Positions 28,136-35,964 of a stretch of 64,000 nucleotides of DNA are shown one piece after another. The translations under genes were made by a program, and so were the position numbers. Each line of letters begins with the position of its first letter. Positions within the stretch are counted from its first letter, which is position 1. The notes below the pieces were generated by a model, which saw only the letters and a list, made by a program, of their open reading frames with translations, had not been told where the DNA came from and did not search any database. Origin of the DNA: DATDAH01 sp963845425 (lineage in GTDB: Bacteria; Actinomycetota; Acidimicrobiia; Acidimicrobiales; DATDAH01); NCBI GenBank assembly GCA_963845425.1, contig CAWJSC010000010.1, positions 186,001-250,000 on the forward strand, in the 5' to 3' direction.

Positions 28136-28891
28136 CTGGGCGCCCGCCGGCGCCTCGACCTCGACCTGGTCCGCCGGGGGCTGGTCGAGTCCCGGCAGCA
28201 GGCCCACGCCCTCATCGAGGCGGGCCAGGTGACCGTCGGGGGCGCCATCGCCACCAAGCCCGCCCGCCTGGTCGACCCGGGTGAGCCCGTGCTGGTCCTC
28301 GGCGACCCTCCCCGGTTCGTGAGCCGCGGGGGCGAGAAGCTGGACGCCGCGCTGGAGGCGTTCGCCGTCCCGGTCGAGGGCCGCCGGGCGCTGGACGCCG
28401 GGTCGTCGACCGGCGGCTTCACCGACTGCCTGCTGCAGCGGGGCTGCCCGTCGGTCATCGCCGTCGACGTGGGTCGGGGCCAGCTCCACCCCAAGGTGCG
28501 GGAGGACCCCCGGGTCACCGTTCGGGAGCGCACCGACATCCGGGCCGTCGACCTCGACGGCCTGGGTGGTCCGGTGGATCTCCTGGTCGGCGACCTCTCC
28601 TTCATCTCGCTGCGCACCGTGCTGGACGCGCTGCTCGTGCTGGTGCATCCGGGGGGCGACCTGGTGCTGCTGGTCAAGCCCCAGTTCGAGGTGGGGAAGG
28701 CCGAGGCCAGCCGGGGCAAGGGCGTGATCCGAGACCCCGCCGTGCGGGAGGCGGCCCTGGCGGACGTGCGAGGCGCACTCTCCGGGCGCGGAGCCGTCAT
28801 CATGGGGGAGATGGTCTCTCCCCTGAAGGGTGGTGCCGGCAACGTGGAGTACCTGCTGCACGTCCGTGCGCCGGACGGCGGGACGTCATGA
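28136..28891 (+). CDS. tlyA: TlyA family rRNA 2'-O-methyltransferase, probable CTG start
   Basis: 251 residues if begun at CTG 28136. The N-terminal S4 domain reads RRRLDLDLVRRGLVESRQQAHALIEAGQVTVGG, then the FtsJ-like methyltransferase follows: SRGGEKLDAALEAF, LDAGSSTGGFTDCLLQ (SAM site), DLSFISL, LVKPQFEVGK. TlyA methylates 16S and 23S rRNA ribose and affects capreomycin sensitivity in mycobacteria. No ATG, GTG or TTG lies between the upstream TAG (28133-28135) and GTG 28229, which is inside the S4 domain. The CTG after the TAG aligns with the first Met of mycobacterial TlyA. It overlaps nadK by four bases. Confidence 0.85.
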   Translation: MGARRRLDLDLVRRGLVESRQQAHALIEAGQVTVGGAIATKPARLVDPGEPVLVLGDPPRFVSRGGEKLDAALEAFAVPVEGRRALDAGSSTGGFTDCLLQRGCPSVIAVDVGRGQLHPKVREDPRVTVRERTDIRAVDLDGLGGPVDLLVGDLSFISLRTVLDALLVLVHPGGDLVLLVKPQFEVGKAEASRGKGVIRDPAVREAALADVRGALSGRGAVIMGEMVSPLKGGAGNVEYLLHVRAPDGGTS

Positions 28892-29745
28892 GCAAGGTCG
28901 GCCTGGTCCTCCACCACCAGCGCGAGGAGGCGGCGTCGGTCACCCGGGAGGTGGCGACGTGGCTGGCGGAGCGCGGCCACGAGGTCGAACTGCCCGAGCC
29001 CGACGCCAACCTGGCGGGTCTCGAGGACCGGGGGGTGCCCGAGGAATGGTTCGGTCAGGGTCTGGACCTGGTGGTCAGCCTCGGTGGCGACGGGACGATG
29101 CTGCGCACGGTCAGCCTCGTGGCGTCCCACGACGTGCCTGTGCTCGGGGTGAACTTCGGCCAGCTCGGCTACCTGACCGAGATCGAGCCCGGTGACCTCT
29201 CCCACTCCCTGGAGCGCTTCTTCGCCGGCGAGCACCGGATCGAGGAACGCATGCTGCTGGAGGTGCGCCTGGCCCTGGGCGCGGCGGGCGACGCGCGCCA
29301 GTGGGTGGCCCTCAACGAGGCCGTGCTCGAGCGCACCGCGGCGGGCCACACCGTGCGCCTCGGCGTGGACCTCGACGGCGACTTCTTCACCACGTACGCG
29401 GCCGACGCCCTGATCGTGGCCACGCCCACGGGCTCGACCGCCTACTCGCTCTCGGCCCGCGGCCCGATCGTGGCCCCCGATCACCGGGCGATCCTGCTCA
29501 CGCCGGTCTCGCCCCACATGCTCTTCGACAGGACGCTGATCCTGAACGCGGACGAGGTCGTGCGGCTCGAGGTCCAGGGCCATCGCCCGGCCACGCTCTC
29601 GGTCGACGGCCAGCCCGTCGTCGACCTGGTCGAAGGCGACGCCATCGAGTGTCAGGCCTCTCCCCACGCCGCCCGCCTGGTCACCTTCGGGGCCCGGGAC
29701 TTCCACCGGATCCTGAAGTCCAAGTTCGGCCTGGCCGACCGTTGA
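28888..29745 (+). CDS. nadK: NAD kinase
   Basis: ATP- or polyphosphate-dependent phosphorylation of NAD to NADP. 285 residues. The GGDGT motif is at 66-70, and NFGQLGYLTEIE, ATPTGSTAYSLSARGPIV and LSVDGQPVVDL are the other conserved blocks. The ATG overlaps the tlyA stop. The tlyA-nadK-recN order is the same as in mycobacteria (Rv1694-1696). Confidence 0.95.
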   Translation: MSKVGLVLHHQREEAASVTREVATWLAERGHEVELPEPDANLAGLEDRGVPEEWFGQGLDLVVSLGGDGTMLRTVSLVASHDVPVLGVNFGQLGYLTEIEPGDLSHSLERFFAGEHRIEERMLLEVRLALGAAGDARQWVALNEAVLERTAAGHTVRLGVDLDGDFFTTYAADALIVATPTGSTAYSLSARGPIVAPDHRAILLTPVSPHMLFDRTLILNADEVVRLEVQGHRPATLSVDGQPVVDLVEGDAIECQASPHAARLVTFGARDFHRILKSKFGLADR

Positions 29746-29752
29746 CCGCCTG

Positions 29753-31342
29753 ATGCTGGTCGAGCTCGCCGTGGAGAACCTCGGCGTCATCGACCGCCTG
29801 CAACTCGTGCTCGGCCCGGGCATGACGGCGCTGACGGGCGAGACCGGGGCGGGCAAGACGCTTCTGGTCGAGGCCGTGGACCTGTTGGTCGGTGGCCGGG
29901 CGGACTCCGTCCTCGTCGGCCCCGCAAGGGACGAGGCCGTGGTCGAGGGCCGTTTCGTGCTGGGCGACGACGAGATCGTGCTGCGCCGGGTGATCCCCGC
30001 CGACGGCCGCAGCCGGGCCTACGTGGACGGCCGTCTCGCCACCGCCACCGCCCTGAGCGAGGCGGGCGAGCGCCTGGTCGACCTCCACGGCCAACACGCC
30101 CACCAGTCCCTGCTGCGGGCGGCCGCGCAACGGGCCGCGCTCGACCGCTTCGGCGCTGTGGACCTGTCGATCCTGGAGGCGGCCAAGGCCGAGCTGCGGG
30201 CGGTCGAGGCGGCCCTCGCCGATCTGGGCGGCGACGACCGGGCCCGGGCCCGTGAGTTGGACCTGCTGCGCTTCCAGGTGGCCGAGATCGACGCCGCGGC
30301 CATCTCCGGTCCCGACGAGGACGAGGAGCTGGAGGCCGAGGGCGACCGGTTGGGCGACGCCGTGGCCCACCGCGAGGCGGCGGAGAACGCGGCCGAGCTG
30401 TTGCTGGGCGAGAACGCCGCCCGGGACCGCCTGGCCGCCGCCGGCGCGGCACTGGCCGACCGGGCCCCGTTCCGGGAACTGGCCGCCCGCCTCGTCGGCC
30501 TGCAGGCCGACCTCGAGGACGCGGGGGCCGAGATCCGCGACGCGGCCGAGACCATCGAACCCGACCCTGAACGCCTGGCCGCCGTACGGGAGCGCCGTCA
30601 TCTGCTGTCGGAGCTGCGCCGCAAGTACGGCGACACCTTGGCCGAGGTGCTGGCGTTCCGGGCCGAGACCGCGACTCGCCTGAGCGGACTGGAGTCCCAC
30701 GAGGAGCGGGCGGCGCAGCTGGACGACCGCCGGGCTCGGGCCGAAAAGGCCCTGAGCGAGGCGGCCACCGAGGTCGGACGGGCCCGCCGGGCCGCCGCCC
30801 CCGGCCTGGCTGATGCCGCGGTGACCCGCCTGCGGGAGCTGGCCATGCCCAACGCCCGTCTGGCGATCCAGGTCGGTGCCGATCCCGGCGACGAGGTCAC
30901 CATCCTGTTCAGCGCCAACCCGGGCTCGGCCCCCCAGCCCCTGGCCAAGGTCGCCTCTGGCGGCGAGCTGGCCCGCACGATGCTGGCCCTCCGCCTGGTC
31001 ACCACCGAGGCTCCGCCCACCCTGGTCTTCGACGAGGTCGACGCCGGTATCGGCGGCACCACGGCGCTGGCGTTGGCGGCGGCCCTGGCCGAACTGGGCG
31101 ACGAGCACCAGGTGCTGGTCGTGACCCACCTCCCCCAGGTGGCCGCTTTCGCCGACGCCCAGGTCATGATCGAGAAGCAGGTCACGGGCGACACCACGGC
31201 CACCGCGGCCCGACCCGTGGACGGCGACGAGCGGGTGGTCGAGCTGTCCCGGATGCTCTCGGGCCAGCCCGACTCGGCCACGGCCCGCCAGCACGCCAGC
31301 GAATTGCTGGACGAGGCCGCGTCGCGACGCGCCTCGCGGTGA
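29753..31342 (+). CDS. recN: DNA repair ATPase RecN
   Basis: SMC-like ATPase of double-strand break repair, 529 residues. Walker A GETGAGKT is at 29-36, the central ~300 residues form the coiled-coil arms, and the signature ASGGELARTMLALRL, Walker B TLVFDEVDAGIGG and H-loop VVTHLPQVAAFAD are all present at the C-terminus. It starts seven bases after nadK and ends seven before the next gene. Confidence 0.95.
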   Translation: MLVELAVENLGVIDRLQLVLGPGMTALTGETGAGKTLLVEAVDLLVGGRADSVLVGPARDEAVVEGRFVLGDDEIVLRRVIPADGRSRAYVDGRLATATALSEAGERLVDLHGQHAHQSLLRAAAQRAALDRFGAVDLSILEAAKAELRAVEAALADLGGDDRARARELDLLRFQVAEIDAAAISGPDEDEELEAEGDRLGDAVAHREAAENAAELLLGENAARDRLAAAGAALADRAPFRELAARLVGLQADLEDAGAEIRDAAETIEPDPERLAAVRERRHLLSELRRKYGDTLAEVLAFRAETATRLSGLESHEERAAQLDDRRARAEKALSEAATEVGRARRAAAPGLADAAVTRLRELAMPNARLAIQVGADPGDEVTILFSANPGSAPQPLAKVASGGELARTMLALRLVTTEAPPTLVFDEVDAGIGGTTALALAAALAELGDEHQVLVVTHLPQVAAFADAQVMIEKQVTGDTTATAARPVDGDERVVELSRMLSGQPDSATARQHASELLDEAASRRASR

Positions 31343-31349
31343 CCCGGCG

Positions 31350-32189
31350 GTGACGGTCCTCCTCGGGTTCCTCGCCGGCTGCGCGGCGGGCTACGGCGGC
31401 TGGCTGATGCTGCGCCCCACCTTTGCCGCGCCGATCTTCCAGCGGGAGAACCATCGCGGGCTGTCGATTCCCACCGCGGTCGGCCTGATCCTCCCGCTGG
31501 CCGTCCTGGCCTCTGAGACCGCTCTGCAGGTGGGGGAGTCCCTGGACTGGGAGCCCAACGCCGTGACCGACGGGCCCCGGGCGTCGGTGCTGATCCTGGC
31601 GCTCGGCCTCGGCCTCCTGGGTCTGCTCGACGACCTGGCGGGAGCGGGGGAGTCCGGCGGCTTCGCCGGCCACCTCCGAGCCCTGGGCCACGGCCGCTTC
31701 ACCACGGGGTCGCTCAAGCTGTTCGGCGGGGCCGCGGTGGCCATCGTCGCCGTGCAAGGCCCGCGGTCGGACTCCCTGGGCCGGGTCCTGCTCGACGCCG
31801 CCGTCATCGCCCTCTGCGCCAACGCGGCCAACCTCTTCGACCGGGCCCCGGGCCGGACCCTGAAGGTCTCGCTCCTGGCCTTCGTGGTCCTGGTCGTGGC
31901 CACCGGCGCCCCCGCCGAACTCCTGGGGGTGGCCGTCGTGGCGGGGGCGGCGGCGGGCCTGCTCTGGCCCGACCTGCGGGAGCAGATGATGCTGGGGGAC
32001 GTCGGCGCCAACGTCCTCGGCGGCGTCATCGGCCTCGGCGTGGTCATCGCCACGGCCCCGACGACCCGCACCATCGTCCTGCTGGGGGTCCTGGCCCTCA
32101 ATCTCGCCAGCGAGGCCGTGAGCTTCAGCACGGTCATCGACCGCGTGCCGCCCCTGCGGGCCCTGGACCGCGCCGGCCGGAGGCCGTAG
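31350..32189 (+). CDS. MraY/WecA-like membrane glycosyl-1-phosphate transferase, divergent
   Basis: 279 residues with about eight to nine membrane segments. GLGLLGLLDDLAG carries the Asp-Asp pair, NAANLFDRAPGRTLK corresponds to the catalytic NxxNxxDG region, and MLGDVGANVLGG to a third conserved block. The DGxDG form is changed to DRAPGR and no His-rich loop is seen, so it is a divergent member. The acceptor should be polyprenyl phosphate; the sugar nucleotide is unknown. It is inserted between recN and steA, which are adjacent in mycobacteria. The start GTG 31350 is seven bases from recN. Confidence 0.75.
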   Translation: MTVLLGFLAGCAAGYGGWLMLRPTFAAPIFQRENHRGLSIPTAVGLILPLAVLASETALQVGESLDWEPNAVTDGPRASVLILALGLGLLGLLDDLAGAGESGGFAGHLRALGHGRFTTGSLKLFGGAAVAIVAVQGPRSDSLGRVLLDAAVIALCANAANLFDRAPGRTLKVSLLAFVVLVVATGAPAELLGVAVVAGAAAGLLWPDLREQMMLGDVGANVLGGVIGLGVVIATAPTTRTIVLLGVLALNLASEAVSFSTVIDRVPPLRALDRAGRRP

Positions 32190-32312
32190 GGCGCGACCAC
32201 CCGTTCACCGGGGGTTCAGGGGCTTGTCCGCTAGCGTGGAGGGGCGGTTCGGGTGTCGACGCCTCCCCGGGCCACCCCGTCTCGACTCCTGGATGGACCG
32301 GTCAGACCTTCC

Positions 32313-33461
32313 ATGCTCCGCCGTGTCAAGAGAGCCGCACTGCAGGGTGTCGTGGGGCGCGCCCGGGTGGGGAAGCGGACCAAGGACCTGATCAAGGGAC
32401 TGGAGCCCGGAGACATCGCCGTCATCGACCACGCCGACCTCGATCGGGTGGCCGCCGACGGCCTGGTGGGTGCCCGGGTGGCGGCCGTGGTCAACGCGAA
32501 GGCCTCCATCACCGGGCGGTACCCGAACCACGGGCCGTTGCGCCTGCTGGCCGCCGGCATCCCGCTGGTCGACGAGGTCGGCTCCGCCGTGCTCGACGAA
32601 CTGGAGGACGGCACGACCGTCTCCATCGTGGATGGCGACGTGCTGGCCGACGGCGAGGTCGTGGCCTCGGGCCGGCGCCGGACCACCGAGGACCTCGAGG
32701 CCATCGTCGCCGAGGCCAAGCGCACCATCGGCGAGGAACTGCAGCGCTTCGCCGAGAACACCCTGGAATACGTCCGCCACGAGGCCGAACTGACCTTCGC
32801 CCCGCTGCACCTGCCGCCGCTGCACACCCGCTTCGACGGCCGCCACGCCCTGGTCGTCGTCCGCGGCCACGACTACAAGGAGGACCTCCGGGCCCTCCGC
32901 CCCTACATCGCCGAGTACCAACCCGTCCTCATCGGGGTCGACGGCGGGGCCGACGCCCTGCTCGAGCAGCGCCTGAAGCCCGACATGATCATCGGCGACT
33001 TCGACTCGGTCACCGCCGGCGCCCTCGACGTGGCCAAGGACCTCATTCACCACGTCCACCCCAACGGCCACAACCCGGGCTTCGAGGAGCTGCAGGCCTT
33101 CGGCGTCGACTACGAGGAGTTCGTCGTCGAGGGCACCAGTGAGGACGCGGCGATGATCCTGGCCCACGAGGCCGGTGCCGAGCTGATCGTGGCCGTGGGT
33201 ACCCACGCCACCATGATCGAGTTCCTCGACAAGGGCCGGCCGGGCATGGCCTCGACGTTCCTGACCCGTCTCCGCCTCGGTCCCACGCTGGTCGACGCCA
33301 AGGGCGTGAGCCGCCTCTACGAGGGCCGGGTCCGGCGTCGGGACATCGTGATGCTGCTGGCCGCCGCCCTGGCCGTCATCCTGGTGATGGTGGTCGTGTC
33401 CGACTCGCTGCGGGTGTTCATCGACGCCGTGTGGCTCAGCATCCGGGATGCCTTCAGTTGA
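32313..33461 (+). CDS. steA: SteA-like cell-separation protein
   Basis: 382 residues. It matches the M. tuberculosis Rv1697 / corynebacterial SteA family along its length: GDIAVIDHADLDRVAADGLV, AAVVNAKASITGRYPNHGPL, FAENTLEYVRHEAEL, then a thiamin-pyrophosphokinase-like domain (EYQPVLIGVDGGADALL...PDMIIGDFDSV...GHNPGFEELQ) and STFLTRLRLGPTLVDAKGVSRLY. One membrane segment lies at the C-terminus (~340-362). In Corynebacterium SteA and SteB act with FtsEX-RipC in daughter-cell separation. ATG 32313 fits the family start; a GTG at 32253 would add 20 residues. Its stop overlaps steB (TTGA). Confidence 0.88.
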   Translation: MLRRVKRAALQGVVGRARVGKRTKDLIKGLEPGDIAVIDHADLDRVAADGLVGARVAAVVNAKASITGRYPNHGPLRLLAAGIPLVDEVGSAVLDELEDGTTVSIVDGDVLADGEVVASGRRRTTEDLEAIVAEAKRTIGEELQRFAENTLEYVRHEAELTFAPLHLPPLHTRFDGRHALVVVRGHDYKEDLRALRPYIAEYQPVLIGVDGGADALLEQRLKPDMIIGDFDSVTAGALDVAKDLIHHVHPNGHNPGFEELQAFGVDYEEFVVEGTSEDAAMILAHEAGAELIVAVGTHATMIEFLDKGRPGMASTFLTRLRLGPTLVDAKGVSRLYEGRVRRRDIVMLLAAALAVILVMVVVSDSLRVFIDAVWLSIRDAFS

Positions 33462-34393
33462 TCTCCTTCCGCTTCCACGTCGTCAGCATCGTCGCCGTAT
33501 TCCTGGCCCTGGCCATCGGCATCGTGGTGGGTTCGACCGTCATCGACCGGGCCATCGTCGAGGGCCTGCGCAACCGGGTCGACGAGGTGTCGGACAACCT
33601 CGACGAACGACAGGCCGACAACGACGCTCTCCAGGAGCAGGTCGACGACTTCACCGAGTTCACCGACCAGTCGGCGCCACTCTCGGTGGACGGCCGCCTG
33701 GCCGACACCGTCACCGTGGTGGTCACCGACGACGGCGTCGACCGCGACCCGGTGGACCGCACCATCGAGCTCCTGGGCCAGGCCGGCTCGACCGTCCGGG
33801 GCGTGCTCACCGTCGACGGCTCGTGGGCGCTGGAGGACGAAGAGACCCAGGCCGCGCTGGCCGAGGTCGTCGACCTGGACAGCGAGGCCGCAGTCGAAGA
33901 GCTCCAGACCCGGGCGGCGTCCCTGCTGGTGGCCGACCTGTCCTCCCGGGTGGAGGTGGTGGGTGACGACACCGGCGCGGTGGACCAGATCGCCGCCCTC
34001 GATCTGGTCGCCTACGAGGCGCTGGCCGACGTGGACGCCCTGCGCCCCCGGCGGGTGCTCTTCGTGGTCGTGTCGGGCCCGGCGTCCGATCTCGAGGGCT
34101 CGGCCCACACCGAGGCCTTCGCCGTCACCGCGGCCGAGTCGGCCGGTGCAGTGGTCGTGGCCGAGGTGTGGCAGGAGGAAGAGGACGGTCCCGACCGGGC
34201 CGACTCCCTGGCCGGCATCCTCGGCTCACCCACCCTGAGCGCCCAGATCTCCACGGTGGACGCCCTCGACCTGCCCTTCGGGCCGACGATCACCGTGTTC
34301 GCCCTCGTCGTGGGCCGGCAGGGTGAGGTCGGCCACTACGGCGTGGGCGACGGGGCCGAAGCGGTCTCACCGGCACCCGTCGACGCCCCGTGA
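33458..34393 (+). CDS. steB: SteB/MctB family protein
   Basis: 311 residues with one N-terminal membrane anchor (SFRFHVVSIVAVFLALAIGIVVGS), a coiled-coil stretch at ~35-75 and an extracytoplasmic domain. The ends MISFRFH and GEVGHYGVGDGAEAVSP match the Rv1698 family (MctB, proposed in copper handling; SteB in corynebacteria). The rare TTG start at 33458 is chosen because it reproduces the family N-terminus and overlaps the steA stop. It is co-translated with steA and is followed by murJ with another four-base overlap. The copper and cell-separation roles of the family are not reconciled. Confidence 0.86.
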   Translation: MISFRFHVVSIVAVFLALAIGIVVGSTVIDRAIVEGLRNRVDEVSDNLDERQADNDALQEQVDDFTEFTDQSAPLSVDGRLADTVTVVVTDDGVDRDPVDRTIELLGQAGSTVRGVLTVDGSWALEDEETQAALAEVVDLDSEAAVEELQTRAASLLVADLSSRVEVVGDDTGAVDQIAALDLVAYEALADVDALRPRRVLFVVVSGPASDLEGSAHTEAFAVTAAESAGAVVVAEVWQEEEDGPDRADSLAGILGSPTLSAQISTVDALDLPFGPTITVFALVVGRQGEVGHYGVGDGAEAVSPAPVDAP

Positions 34394-35964
34394 CCGAAAC
34401 GGCCTCAGTGGGCCGCTCCGCGGTCGGCATGGGAGCAGCCACCGCCGCCTCCCGGGTCCTCGGCGGCGCCCGGGTCCTGGTCGTGGCCGCGGTGCTGGGC
34501 ACGACCTGGCTGGGCGACACCTTCGAGGCGGCCAACACCTTCCCGACGGTGATCTTCGAGCTCCTGGCCGCGGGGGCGCTGTCCGCCGTGCTGGTGCCGA
34601 CCTTCGTCGACCTCTTCGCCCGCAACGAGGGAGAGGCGGCCGAACGTCAGGCGGGCGGTCTGTTGGGACTGGCCCTCCTGGTGCTGGGGACCCTGGCGGT
34701 CATCGGGATGATCGCCGCGCCCTGGCTGGCCGACGCCCTCACGGGGGCCTCCAACGCCCCGCCCGAGCAGCAGGAGCTGGCCACCGTGCTCCTGCGGTGG
34801 TTCCTCCCCCAGCTGCTGCTCTATCCGGTTGGGTTCTGCGCCATTGCCCTGCTGAACGCCAGGCGGGAGTTCGTCATCCCCGCCCTCGCGCCGATCGGCA
34901 ACACCGTCGTGTTGGTCTCGGCCCTCATCGTCTTCCGCATCGTGGCCGGGCCCGACCCCGGACTCGACCTCACCTCGACCGAGGAGATGCTCCTCGGCCT
35001 CGGCGGCACCCTCGGGGTGGCCGCCTTCGTGGCCATTCCCACCATCGCCCTCCGCCAAACGGGCTTCCGGCTCAGGCCCCGGTGGGCGCCCCGGGACCCC
35101 GGTGTCCGCCGTCTCCTCGGGTTGTCGGGCTGGGCGGTGTTGCAGCACACCGGTGCCGCCCTTCTGCTGGGCGCGGCCATCGTGCTCGGGGCCGGCGTCG
35201 AGGGTGGGGTGGTGGCCTACCGGGTCGCCTTCTACCTGTTCCTGGCCCCCTACGGCATCTTCGCCCAACCCATCCACACCACCGTGCAGCCGGAGCTGGC
35301 CGACGACGTCGACCGGGCCGACGTGGCCGGCTTCGGCGAGGCCATGCGCTGGTCGCTGGCCTCCCTCGGCGTCGTCGTCCTGCCCGTGGCCGCGCTGATG
35401 GTCGTACTCGCCGAACCCGCGATGGAGGTGTTCGCCTTCGGCCAGGCCGATGCCGGTGACGGCGTGGCCCTCATGGCCGCCGGGGTGGCGGGCCTGGCTC
35501 TGGGCCTGCCCGCCTACGGCGCCTTCCGCCTGCTGGCCGCGGCCTGGTACGCCCTCGACGACAGCCGGACCCCGGCCCTGGCTGCGGTCGCCTCAGCCGT
35601 GATCGGGGTGGCCCTCATGATCGCCCTCGTCCCGCTGACCGATGGTGCGGGCCGCATCTTCGCGCTGGGCCTCGGCCATACCGTCGGGTTCCTGCTCGGA
35701 ACGACCTGGCTGGCGCTGCGGCTCCGCCGGCGACAGCACGTGGCCCTGTGGCCTCGCACCCTCCCGGCGGTGGCCGCCCTCACCGCCGTCCTGGCCACTG
35801 CCGCCTGGGTGGCCGTCGATGCCTGGGCGCCCGATGGCCGTGGAGCCACTGCGCTCTGCCTGACCGTGGTGAGCCTGGTCGCCGCCGGCCTCTACTACGG
35901 CGCAGTACGGAGCCTGCACCTGCTCCCCGGCGCCCTCCACCGGTCCTCGTCGGTCCCGGCGTGA
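34390..35964 (+). CDS. murJ: Lipid II flippase MurJ
   Basis: 524 residues with about 14 membrane segments. SRVLGGARVLVVAAVLGTTWLGDTFEAANTFP and FELLAAGALSAVLVPTFVDLF are typical of MurJ/MviN, and a charged central cavity is plausible. It moves lipid II for peptidoglycan assembly. The GTG overlaps the steB stop and its own stop overlaps the next GTG, placing peptidoglycan precursor export in one unit with cell separation. Confidence 0.9.
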   Translation: MTETASVGRSAVGMGAATAASRVLGGARVLVVAAVLGTTWLGDTFEAANTFPTVIFELLAAGALSAVLVPTFVDLFARNEGEAAERQAGGLLGLALLVLGTLAVIGMIAAPWLADALTGASNAPPEQQELATVLLRWFLPQLLLYPVGFCAIALLNARREFVIPALAPIGNTVVLVSALIVFRIVAGPDPGLDLTSTEEMLLGLGGTLGVAAFVAIPTIALRQTGFRLRPRWAPRDPGVRRLLGLSGWAVLQHTGAALLLGAAIVLGAGVEGGVVAYRVAFYLFLAPYGIFAQPIHTTVQPELADDVDRADVAGFGEAMRWSLASLGVVVLPVAALMVVLAEPAMEVFAFGQADAGDGVALMAAGVAGLALGLPAYGAFRLLAAAWYALDDSRTPALAAVASAVIGVALMIALVPLTDGAGRIFALGLGHTVGFLLGTTWLALRLRRRQHVALWPRTLPAVAALTAVLATAAWVAVDAWAPDGRGATALCLTVVSLVAAGLYYGAVRSLHLLPGALHRSSSVPA

